The notes beneath the pieces are model-generated. The model saw nothing but the letters and a program-made list of their open reading frames with translations, searched no databases and was not told the origin of the DNA. A DNA stretch of 64,000 nt from Mactra quadrangularis (Eukaryota > Mollusca > Bivalvia > Venerida > Mactridae), in assembly GCA_025267735.1 (NCBI GenBank), contig CM046304.1:8804001-8868000 (forward strand). Reading direction: 5' to 3'. Of the stretch, positions 1 through 10,774 are shown piece by piece; position 1 is the stretch's first letter; each line of letters opens with the position of its first letter. Both the position numbers and the translations under genes were made by a program.

Positions 1-2478
1 TCGAAAGATTTAATCACGTAAGATTTGGAGCATAAACCGATCATGAATGATTTGTCTTGTCTAGCTTCCATTTCAATTTTCATGATCCCCATTTCTCTAC
101 TATCGTATTTCTTATGGTTAGAGCAACACTCTCGGGTGAGCCATACATCATCTTCTCCAACATTAGGGTGAAAATCATCATTACAATTTTCATACAAATT
201 TCGTTCAAATATTGATCTCATGTTATGTTTTATTACCTCTTTAATACTGTCACCAGACAACGCAAAATATGCAGAATCTGTATCAACTTCTATGTATTCG
301 AAGTCTCTCCGTTCTATAAACTTATCCATAAAATCGTAGTAAAAACCTAACATATGGATTTTGGCATAATTTAAAATGGCAATACCTAATTGAATTGGAT
401 GATTAATTTTGATCTTTGATTTTAAAAATTCCGTCTCAAAATAATTTTTATCTATCTCATTTAAGTTTATAAATCTAGGATTGTTTACTGCCATGCAAGA
501 TTGTTGAAAACCTTTAAGATATTTAACATTTCGATGTCTTTCTTTATTCATTATTGTTCCACCGAAAGCCGCATTTCCAATTAATTTCATTAACAAAGCC
601 ATTATATTCAACTTAGACTGTTTATCGCCTTCCCGCCGGCTAGTTGTTACTTGTTGACCAAATTGTTTGAAGCAATTCATTCTGCTATATTCTATTACCT
701 GATAAACATTAGAAATGATTAACCCGTGTTGAATATACCATTTTAACAATGGTGTGAATAATAAAAATTTTTCCGCCGACATTCCGCCGACTAAAAGTCG
801 TTTTGAGGTTTTTGGTAATTTCATGTTTTCAGCGTGATCTTGCATATGTTTACCTATTTTTTCGAAAGGAATTTCTGAAGTGCAAAATATCGGACTCATT
901 TCTTTGAAATATTCGTAAGGGTTGAGATTGGTGTTTGGTTTAATTAAGCTTTCATCCCAAGACTCGGGGACTTTTATATCACATTCAACAAACCCGAATA
1001 ACTCGTCATTTATTATAGCCTTGATTATTTCCTCTTTAGTAACATCTTTTGGGTTGTTTTTGTAAAAAGCCGGCATTCTTTTATTAACAAAATTTCTCAT
1101 TTCTAAGTTTGATTTTAAACGTTCTCTGTATTCACATTCCCAAATAAAATTGACTTTGTAACCCTGAGATTCAATGAAACATATTCTATCCATAGTTTTA
1201 TTATATCTTTCTTTCTGTTGCTCCTCGTTCTTACATTTTAAATTAGGGTGACCATGCCAATAGTCTCCTAAAAATTCAAACACCTCTTTTTTCTCAATAT
1301 CAATTCCATCTACCAAAAACGGACCTATTCTAAATTCCCTACCAGTATTCATTTTATGTTGTATTGTTTTATTTTCGGAGTAAATTAGCCAGTCCATCCA
1401 ATCATACATTGAAAAAACAATATGTTTGTTCGTAATAGGCATAAACCCGTTCTCAGATTTTCTTCTAACATACCGTCCTACTGGCATATCTTGACAGAGA
1501 GCCCAAAGATACAAACTGTTAGCATCATACCCGTAAATTGAACGACAAACTTGACTCGAATCTTGACGAATAAACGTCTCACCAACGACATGCTTTCTGG
1601 TGAAAATAATGCTAGCTCCCCCTGTTAAATTATTCATGAAAGTATGATATAAATCTTCATCATATTTGTCAAGTAACGAAAACGAGGCTCCGGATTTCAA
1701 ACCGCAATCATAAAGCATTTTTCTTGCAATCCCTGGGATAGATATAAAATCTTTAAATACATCTAGACTTTTGTCAAAAAAGAATTTTTGAAAGGTTTCA
1801 ATACCTTCAACCATAGGGCCGACGTCTAACTCGGCATAGTACTGGAGAAAGTCTCGCAAATTTTTCATTTTCTTTTTTTCCCAAACTTGTTTTAAATATT
1901 CATAGTTTTGTTGAATACTAGATAAAGGGATTGTATCGATTTGAAGCATTTGAAGAGCTTCTTCATCAGTTTTATGCTCTTGTTGTATAAGTCTTTCGTA
2001 CTTTACTCGAATTTCGTTTTCTAAAACATTACATCTTTTCAAGCTCGAATAAAAACATTCAATTGACGGAAGGGATGTTTCATCAAGTTTTGATGCATTG
2101 GTTATGTATTCATACGGGAAAAAAAACTTCCTATTAGATACATTAAACGTTACCAAAAATGAATCATATGAAGTACCAGGAGGTAAATAATTCATCAAAT
2201 CCAAAAATCTAAGTTTGTCATTACTAATACAAATATAATTATTATTTTTCTTCACTATAAATTTATTGACTTTAGTCAAATGTAATTTTAGATGAGTAGC
2301 TAATTTTGATTTAATTAGATTTAAATCATATTTACCGGAATTGAAACCTATTACCGGAAGTTGTGTACAGTATTTTTCAAATTCGTTTCGCACATATTTG
2401 ATATTTTTCCTCATTTGTTGTTTCATTTTTAAATATTTGTCTTCAAGAAAAGATTTATCTACACCCTTACCCCCGCAC

Positions 2479-2523
<45 letters not shown>

Positions 2524-5067
2524 CCATCATTTATTTGTGTATTCAATTGGTGAGATGATTGATTATTATCATCATTATCATCATCATAATCATCATTATT
2601 ATTATCATCATCATCATCATCATCATCATCACACGTATGATTATTCCAATTATTATATTCTACTGAGTTAATCTTACTTGTCTCACTAACGTTTTTTAAA
2701 AATTTAACATAAACATTTTCTTTTGATATTGCATGCAAAAACTCAGAAGATGGTGGATCATATTCTTCAGTTTCCATTGCTTCGTGAGACGTAGAGCTAA
2801 AATCCTCATCATCATCATCATGATCATCATCATTATCATTAGCCATCTCATTTTCAGTTACGTAATTTGTTTCACCCCTCGCTAAATCATTTATATCATT
2901 TAAACCCCATTTTTCTTCTAATTGAGTCAAACCATCAAATACAAATCGCCAGCGTTCATGTGCAAGTTTTTCAATACAGTTAGAGATATCATACAAATAT
3001 TTAATCATTTCATTCATCAACTCGTCTAAATTTTCATTAAAAATAAATTTTTCTTTATTATATCCTGGAACGTTACTACACAAACAAACACAAATTGGAA
3101 CATGTGAACTTATCTTTTTTAAATTACTTTGATTTATATTTTCGTGCGAATAAGTGGAGATTGGGACCAAGATAGACTCTAAATCAAAAACAGAAAACCA
3201 TGGGAATACTCTTAATTCTTCAGGAACTGAAATATTTAATTCCTCCAATTTCTTAAAAATAGTTTTTTGTTGTCTAAAATACCCGCCTTGAAAGTTTAAG
3301 TTTTGCTTTTTCTTGTTGCATGACTTTTTGTGTTGATTTAATCTACATGATAAAGGAAATAGTTTTTGACAATCATCACACTTGAATTTATGAATATAGG
3401 ATTTTAATTTTGTAATGTAACTTAAATGATTTTCATAAACATTTAAATACATTGTATTTTTACCGTTATTTTGTTTTTGTCTTGATTTATAAAATGAAGT
3501 AATACTCTCGTCAATATTTAGAGAAAAAAATATTTATATTTAGATCAAAGCAAACTTCAACATGACTCATATTATTGATAGAAATATTGGTAGAACGTAG
3601 TTTTTCAGTTTTACAATACAACAGCCAGCGAGAATGTAATTGTTTTGCTAATTTTTCAATGAAAATATTTCGAGATTGATGATATGCTATGCATCTAAAC
3701 ATACATAAGTCATCATCATATAACTTTTTATTGTTTGGATTTCTATCGAATGGGATAATATATTTATTTCTATGAATAAACCTGGGTAATTTTTTACCAC
3801 ATCCTAAAGGGAAAGAAGTACGATAGACTGTATACAACACATTTGTAATCATTACGGGTTTGAATTTCGTGTCTGGTCTTTGACGCATAACATGACTTAA
3901 AATATCTAATTGATTTAACTGATTTGCGAAATTGTCAATCCCTTCTCGGTTACTTATAACGATTGGAAGGTCAAACACTGTTTCATTGTAATAAGGTGCA
4001 AAATAACGATATCTGTTTGTATCGACATTTACAAGAATTATTCCAAAAGAAATATTAACTTTAAATGTAAAATCAAGTTTTGAATAAATTTCCTCCAACT
4101 GTTGAATTAGATCTTGAAGTGTTATGTTGTTAGATGTAGGAAAATTGAATCTAATTTCGTTTGTTAATTCAGTCTGTTTTTGTTTGAGAATTAAATGTCT
4201 ATGTTGTTCATAAGTCAATTTTAATTCGTTATTGACACTTCCGTCTTCTTTTTCCCATGGTGGTGGTATTTCCGAACTATTCCATGGAATATTCTGAAAA
4301 TTTTGAGAATTCACGTCGGATTGATGATGTACAAACACTCTATGATTATACAACTCATAATGCGAGTCGAAGGGTTTGTTACATGTTCGACAGTGTAATT
4401 TACACGACTCCTCCTCAACTTGAAAATCACGACTTCCCCCCGGGCGTACGTGTCTTGTTTTATTCTGATGTTCTATCAATTGTGTTGCATTAGGAAACTC
4501 ATTTTTACATTCTGTACATGTAAATACAGACTGAAGTAAATTAGGAGTAGTTCTATCCTCTCTTCCACGGAATTTCTCGCACTTTTTTTCATGACGTTTC
4601 CGATTTGTATACAACGTGAACTTTTTACCACACTTCTTACAACTGGTGATGTCTTTCTTAGAAACTTTCTCCTGTACACAATACTTTTCTTTTTTTACTT
4701 CATCATATTTTACCCTTTTGTGTTCTTGAACCGGAACATTTCTGAAAACAAATTATAAATTATTTACTCTTAATATGTTTTTTTGTTTGTTTTGTTTTTT
4801 AAAAATCTTATTAGATATCAAATATTTTTAATTTTTATGTATAAACTCAATTACAATTATTATAGTAGTGAATTAATATTCAATTAATTAAACAATAATA
4901 AAGTCATTACATAATCAATCATCTAATTATAGATTAAATATCTCTTCTAGAAAAATAAGATTTCATCAAACTCACGTTTTAATGTCTGTATCATCTATGC
5001 ACTCATGTCCATCATATTCCTCTTGACAGTGAAATTTCTTGGCACAGTTCAAACAAAACAAAACCAT
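1..5067 (-). CDS. Family-B DNA polymerase with N-terminal zinc fingers, partial, frameshifted
   Basis: Two exons on the minus strand. Exon 1 (5067-4976) begins MVLFCLNCAKKF. A GT-AG intron (4975-4742) joins in phase to exon 2, which runs off the window at base 1. C2H2-like fingers come first (about 4640-4340), then a 'DDDLCMFRCIAYH' block (about 3700). Exonuclease motifs follow: FDLE (about 3180), NSGKYDLN (about 2330) and YYAELD (about 1840). Polymerase motifs are DANSLY (about 1525), GNAAFGG (about 560) and EVDTDS (276-290). Between motifs A and B a stretch with EFLGDYWHGHP and IWECEY (about 1140-1300) resembles a Vsr-like nuclease insertion; this is inference. The frame breaks once, at a 7-base A run (3527-3533, plus strand). 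Everything below it is open in the shifted frame, so this is either a fresh indel or an assembly error. The family is typical of protein-primed replicons such as Polinton-like elements. The C-terminus lies outside the window. Confidence 0.85.
2478..2640. repeat. TCA/GAT trinucleotide microsatellite coding poly-Asp
   Basis: Two TCA runs, interrupted by unique bases, lie inside the polymerase exon. On the minus strand they read as long Asp runs, with Asn where the triplet varies. They sit between the exonuclease I and II motifs, in a linker that is also acidic further upstream (about 2780-2840). Length polymorphism is likely. Confidence 0.85.
4742..4975 (-). other. Spliceosomal intron in the polymerase gene
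   Basis: The donor is AAAAC|GTGAGT, read from 4976 down, and the acceptor is TTTTCAG|AAATGTTCC at 4741. The junction completes a Thr codon and keeps both sides open. It puts the first zinc-finger-like cysteines on their own small exon. Confidence 0.75.
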
Positions 5068-5604
5068 TATAAAGCTTTCAGTTCATTAAATTCCAAAACA
5101 ATTTGGTTATATGTATTCTTGTTAACTTCGACTGACTATTTGTCAATTTTAATACATCGATCTATTTCGTAAATTTCATTTATATAGATTCAGTTTATAC
5201 ATTCACCCTTAAGCAAGTTTCTGTCCACGTATAACTTAAGTTTCATTCAGGTGTTTGATAGTTATCTTTTAAACGTTCCATCATGTTATCATTGTATCAT
5301 ATACATGTGATATTTACCCAATACAGATACCTAAAGCAATATTTCGTTTGAAACTTATGAAACAATATACCTAAAATAATATAATGCTTTAAATTTTATG
5401 AAACAAAAAGTGATCAAAAGTGATGATAAGAGAGAATATGCTAATGAGATATACCTAGAGCAATATAATGTTTGAAATTTAGTGATGAAAATTGTTGATA
5501 ACAACAAATATACCAATAAAACTATTTTAGTTTGAAACTAAAAAAGTGATCATTTTCCCAATTCTACACGTCGCTGATACACTACTCCTGAAAGTGTAGA
5601 CACA

Positions 5605-6937
5605 TGGTATACCAAGAAGGCTGTTTCACCAAGACAGTTCACAAGTTTTATGGGAGACATTTGTCGTAATAGTGGATTAGACGTTAGGTAATATCACTTA
5701 TTTCATCCTTTAATTTATCGTCTAATTTTATTCACAGCTAATTTTATTCACAGCTAATAAGTCCCTAGTTTCAAATGGTTTTCGTATCATATTCCATATG
5801 AAGTTCAAACAATCATGGGCTGTTATCCATTCAAATAAATCCTTTGGTTCCAATGGCTTAGACTGGTTTCACTTCCTTGCCTGGAAATACATAAATAAAA
5901 GAGAATACATTAACAAAGGCACATCTCTAGTCTAGTTAAACTATAATGTATTTAATAAGTATTTTTGCTGGTCAATGTAGATAAATAGCTAGGAAAGGAA
6001 TAATAATAAAATGAGATGTAATATATTGGATAATAATAGTATTTAGATATCATAGTTTTGCATTCAGTAAAGACATGCAATTGATTTCTATACTCTATTC
6101 TCTGCAGTTGATACATAAACATTGTGCATTGGCCTGGTTAACTGTCAACTTGTAAGATGACCAACTCGTCAAACTTAATATATCGCACAAGCTGGTCTAA
6201 TGTTGTGTTCTTTTTAAGACAATGATTTTTTGTAAGAGTAATGGGTTTTCGCGACCCTTTTCTACTTTCACTTTAGTTCCTCATATACCATTGTTTTGTT
6301 TTGACCAGATTATTGAACCGTCCGGCAAAGTTCTATGTTTGACTGGAGTACTGTAGAGCATTTTTCTTTTTAATAAAATTCTGCCAACCCATATTTCACA
6401 GGAACCTTAAAACACATCACAATGATAGCATCAAATCTCAGTAAATAATAATATCAACTTACATCAACTCTGTTATGATAATTGTCCAATCTATTCCATG
6501 ACATGTAGCTATACTGATCACCTTCAATTATCTTCAATTTTTCCAGTAAATGTAAACATTCTCATTTTTCTTCTTCCAGGTACACAGCACACTCCCTAAG
6601 GGCAACAGCTACACAGGCCCTGAATGATGCCGGTTGTGAGTTGAGACACATCATGTTTATGACAGGGCATAGAAATGAAGCCTCTGTACGGTCATATTCA
6701 CGACAAACAACGGAAGACCAGAAGAAAAAGCTGTCCAATGTTCTAACAGAATTATCTGTGGGAGTTGCACACAAGTCGTCTACAAGTACTCACGGCAGTA
6801 GGCCTACCAGTACCAGCACTTTTCAAGATCATGACGAAGCACCAAAATCTGATGAAATAATTCAGCCTCAAAAGCTCTTCAATCCAGAGAAATGTACATT
6901 TAACAACTGCTCATTTACACTGGGTTTACAGAAATGA
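5605..6937 (+). pseudogene. C-terminal part of a Crypton/DUF3504-type tyrosine recombinase
   Basis: Two exons join in phase. The first ends at 5687 (open back to about 5578; its true start is not resolved) and reads WYTKKAVSPRQFTSFMGDI. The second is 6580-6937, after a TTCTTCCAG acceptor; a split Arg codon joins them. It carries the tyrosine-recombinase signature: AHSLRAT (H-x-x-R), then TGHRNEASVRSYSR (GH and the nucleophile Tyr). A Ser/Thr-rich tail of about 90 residues ends at TGA 6937. The first catalytic Arg and the core-binding domain are not in the window, so this is a 5' remnant loss or upstream exons were displaced. It could be a Crypton remnant or a host gene of the KIAA1958/ZMYM/QRICH1 kind. 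It is divergent to the polymerase gene, about 520 bases away. Confidence 0.65.
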
Positions 6938-7309
6938 CCTACATTTAATCCAGGTTTCAACTTGTTTTATGTCATGATGACATTCAACACACGTGTTCAA
7001 CGTAAAAACTTTAAACTTGTTCAATTGTTTTTAAGAGTTTCGCAATAGCGTACAGCCTCTGTTGTGTTCTTTGATTTAAAATAAAATCCATGAACGTTAA
7101 CATCTATGTATTATTAATTCCGTTATGTCCTAAAACACTGAAAAACTGTATCGACTCGAAGAAAAAAATGGCCGACGGTTGGCATTAAAAAACTGTTAAC
7201 CGAATGAAATCAATGCGCACTATTACGCATTATTGCGTGATTTGGCTCTACGCATTAGAAAATAGGTCTTTATTCTAACGCAAATTTCGCAAAAAATGGT
7301 TGTAATTAT
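6938..7309. other. Gap without a recognisable gene
   Basis: AT-rich spacer. A small cluster of 'acgcatt/gcgtgat' words lies at about 7210-7260. I see no coding frame and no clear terminal repeat. Confidence 0.5.
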
Positions 7310-7469
7310 AAGGAATGAATGTATAGAAACTGACTTTCATCGAAAAATAAACGTCATTTTGGTGATAGCTAATTTCAGCATAAAGGCCTTCGGCCTTTAT
7401 GCAAATTAGCTATCACCAAAAGTGACGTTTATTTTTCGATGAAAGTCAGTTTCTATGCATTCATTCCTT
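7310..7469. repeat. Foldback (snap-back) element, about 160 bp
   Basis: The whole segment is one near-perfect palindrome. It runs from AAGGAATGAATG to CATTCATTCCTT and is centred on the GGCCTTCGGCC apex at about 7386-7396. The arms are about 78 bases with few mismatches. The flanks AATTAT and AATTAA may be a degraded 5-base target duplication (AATTA). It carries no reading frame. It sits at the outer edge of the inverted LINE segment. Confidence 0.9.
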
Positions 7470-7474
7470 AATTA

Positions 7475-9811
7475 AAGTCACTGCTTGGTAATTTGATATC
7501 TACTGGTTGAAGGTTTAAAGATTCTTTAGCCAAAATATCAACTTTTTCATTTCCTTGTATACCAATATGGCTTGGTATCCAGCAGAGGTGTACTGTTTTA
7601 GATTTTAAAATTTCATGTAATTTTAATTCGATACTTTTAATAAGAATATTGTCTGAACTACGATTTTTTATGGCCAATAGTACAAATAGAGAATCTGAAA
7701 AAATATAAAATTGTTATTAATACTATTTGATATGTATGTTAAAGCAAGATCTATTGCTTTGACTTCAGCTGTAAATATGGATGCCTGGTCAGGCAGTCGC
7801 ATTCTTGCAACAAAAGAACTTCCATATGCAGCGCAACCAACTTTGTTACCATCTTTTGAGCCGTCAGTAAATAAATGTGAACAATCTTTATATTTTTCTA
7901 AAGATGTTTACGAAATCCGACTTGAAGGCATCTGGGCTGGTAATAGATTTACGAAAGTTTGACAAGTCAATATTAACGTTTGGTATGTTGTAGGTCCAAG
8001 GAGGGACATTTTCATCTAAGTTCTGTAAAACGGTAGAAGTGTTGATATTAAGCATTTCTAGGTCGTTTTTAACGCGCAGACCAAATGGTTTAATTTCGTT
8101 TGGTTTGTTGTCAAATTTATCGATGTAATTTGGTTTAAAAACAACTTTTCACGCCGGGTTACTATTGTTAGAAGATATTCGAGTTGCGTATTGTAATGAA
8201 AGCTTTTGTCGACGTAATTTTAATGATGGCTCGTTAGTTTCAACATAAAGACTTTCAACAGGTGAAGTTTTAAATGCACCAAGGGCGATACGTAAGCCCT
8301 AGTTATGTATTGTATCAAGCATTTGCAAGTAAGATTTACGTGATGATCCATACACAATTGACCCATAATCTAGTTTTGAACGAACAAGACTTCTGTATAA
8401 TTTAAGTAATGTTTGGGAATCAGATCCCCAATCAGTATGTGAAAGTACTTTAAGTAGATTTAAAGCTTTAATATATTTTGTTTTTTAGAGACTTTAAGTG
8501 TGGTATTGAGGTATAAAAGAGAGTTTTTTATCAAATGTAACGCCTAAAAATTTAGCTTCATTTACAACAGGGATTTTTGAGCCTGAAATGTAAAGTTTAG
8601 GATCATTATGATGCTTTCTTAATCGACAAAAATGTACACATTGTGTTTTTGACTTGGAAAATTTAAAACCATTTTCTGTTGCCCACTTTTGGATTTTATC
8701 CAAGTTTTGTTGTAGTTGGCGTTCGATACTTCGAATATTTTTAGATCGATAACAGATTAAAAAGTCATCTACATACAAAGAGCAATCTGTACCAGGATTT
8801 ATGACCTTAACAATATTATTAATTTTAAGACCAAAGAGTGTAACAGATAATATACTGCCTTGTTGCACGCCTTGTTCTTGTTTGTGGCTCTCTGATAATG
8901 TTGATCCTTATTTAACTTGAAAATTTCTGTCAGACAGAAAACTAGAAATTAACATAGGTAGTCTACCGTTTAGACCGGCATCTTTTAAATCTTTGAGAAT
9001 ACCATATTTCCAAGTTGACAAAAGCCTCTCTTATGAATGTTTCGAGGCGTACTAAATGATCATTTGTACTTCGCTGTTTTCGAAAACCAGATTGGAAATT
9101 AGTTATAATACCGTTTGATTCTAAATACCAGATGAGTCTTTTATTAACCATGCCTTCAAAGGTTTTGTTTGTTTGTTTGGGTTTTACGGCGCACCAACAC
9201 AAAAAGGTCATATCGCGCCGAAAGCTATTACTGATACTAATAATTAAAACTATATCAATGATGTAAAACTCTATATCTTATTATAAACATTTATTTCTTT
9301 CAAAAAGTTAAGTATAGCATATGATGGTACAGATTCAAATAGTTTTTTAAGTGAGTTTACTTTAAAATGTTTTTCACGAATGTATTTAAGATCCTGACAG
9401 TCAAGGAGAACGTGTTTTACATTGAAATGCTTTTACAAATACAACTAGTTAGAGATATTGGTCGGTAGTTAAGGGGGTCAGTATTGTCTTTACCCGGTTT
9501 CGGTATTGGTAATATTAAAGCTTGCTTCCAGGAATCTGGAATTTTACCAGATATCCATATATCATTAAAATATCGAGCAATAAATGTTGAGATACCAATA
9601 TGAGGTGTTTTAAAAATTGATAATAAATTTCATCAGGGCCAGCAGCTGTATCTTTGGCATGCTTAATAGAATCGGTTAAATCGTCAATTGTAAAGAGGGT
9701 GTTATACTCTTCTTCGTTGTTGGAATGAAAATTAATATTTTGTTTTTCCGAGTTAGATTTGACCTTTTTAAATTCTTCAGTGTAGTGTGCTGAGGAAGAA
9801 ATATGTTCAGC
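7475..9811 (-). pseudogene. Inverted 5' segment of LINE copy 1 (RT and RNase H)
   Basis: Read on the minus strand from 9811 down: an RT amino end (KHAKDTAAGPDEIYYQFL), PKPGKDNTDPLNYRPISL, FQSGFRKQRSTNDHL, then a deletion that removes the first RT aspartate block. It continues with QQGSILSVTLF, SLYVDDFLICYR, KFLGVTF and an RNase H domain (FTDGSKDG, AEVKAIDLAL, GNEKVDILAK). It stops at 7475 in the RNase H/tail linker. Several stops and frameshifts make it non-functional. RT plus RNase H places it in the I-like group of non-LTR retrotransposons; the exact clade is not decided. A younger LINE tail is nested in it at 9167-9430. Its 3' part lies next to it in the opposite orientation. Confidence 0.85.
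9167..9430 (-). mobile_element. Nested 5'-truncated LINE 3' end
   Basis: This contains the last about 40 codons of the LINE, the 3' UTR and a CAAA-type tail, all on the minus strand. It interrupts the RT frame between SLTSCICK and TFEGMVNKR. The interrupted sequence closes cleanly if the insert and one TTTT (9163-9166 or 9431-9434) are removed. It is therefore a later insertion of the same family into its own older copy. Confidence 0.8.
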
Positions 9812-10050
9812 CAACCCTTATTTTATCTTCGTCAATTATATTTTCTAATCGCCGAGATCAAATAGTGATTACGCGATGTAGAATTGGTCATACCAGATTA
9901 ACACATTCATACCTTCTCAAAAGAGAGGAAGCACCTAAATGTATACCATGTGACGAGCATCTCAATGTAAAACACGTTCTACTTGACTGTCAGGATCTTA
10001 AATACATTCGTGACAAACATTTTAAAGTAAACTCTTTAAGTAAGAACTTT
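9812..10050 (+). pseudogene. Sense 3' segment of LINE copy 1
   Basis: The plus-strand reading frame gives SNRRDQIV, CRIGHTRLTHSYLLKRE and a C-x2-C-x7-H-x4-C knuckle, CIPCDEHLNVKHVLLDC. This is the C-terminal tail of the LINE ORF2. It starts in the linker just beyond the point where the inverted segment ends (about 79 bases missing when compared with the copy at 26585-28610). It stops at AAGAACTTT, where the Helitron begins. Its continuation is at 26122. Confidence 0.85.
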
Positions 10051-10500
10051 TTCGGCGTAGCTGTCTAAGCTGGATTTTGACCTACATTTGTGTATAATGA
10101 CGTATGTCTGGGAATTTCGGAAATCCGCCGTTCTATTGGATGATTTTATAAGCACTGAAAATGACGTACGGGGGAAACAGAGAAAATCCCCTCTTCGATT
10201 GGATGGCCCTGAGTCACGCGAAAAAATAAAGGCCACACTATTGTAATGCAGTGTTTTACGAAATTTTGCTTCGTTCGTAGATTATTTTTTTGGGGGTAGA
10301 CTTCTATTGCTTTCCAAAGTGTTTTATTATATTGTAACAATAAAAAGTTACGTGTCAAACACAATATTTTATGGGTAAAATGAATTACGTCTCCAGATGT
10401 GAACCGGTTTCTAGTAAAAAGTCTGACATATTACCCAATAATTATTAAGTTAGCCTCACTACGTCCAGTTTCCGGGGTTTACACTTAGAGAGTGAATGCT
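10051..10500 (+). promoter_or_regulatory. Helitron 5' terminal region, conserved in two copies
   Basis: About 450 bases match 41808-42260 at high identity with only small indels. Within it are two ATTGGATG words (inverted CCAAT boxes, about 10136 and 10198) and a TTTTATAAGC word, so it may hold the element promoter. The promoter role is inference. Similarity between the two copies is lost after about 10505. Confidence 0.6.
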
Positions 10501-10774
10501 CCACATAATTAGATTTATTAATCCGCAGAGTTATTGGTACGTAACTTTGAAGAATAAATTCATAATTTTTGTTTTGTAGCATTAATGATGTATAATTTCA
10601 TGTATTGTTTATGAAAAACGAATACAGCACGCAATCTGGTTTCAAGAGAAAGATATATTGCAATTAATTCCAGAACTACTTTTAGAGTAATAGTGTAAAC
10701 TGGGAAAGAATGCGGTTAGAAGGCGGTCAGAGGTAAACAACATTGAATTTGAATGGACAACAGAGATCAAAACA

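Noticed and set aside
2341..2553. A plus-strand 70-codon frame with a serine run
   Set aside because: It is the complement of the poly-Asp microsatellite inside the polymerase exon.
4257..4493. A plus-strand 78-codon frame
   Set aside because: It overlaps the zinc-finger exon in antisense and has no features of its own.
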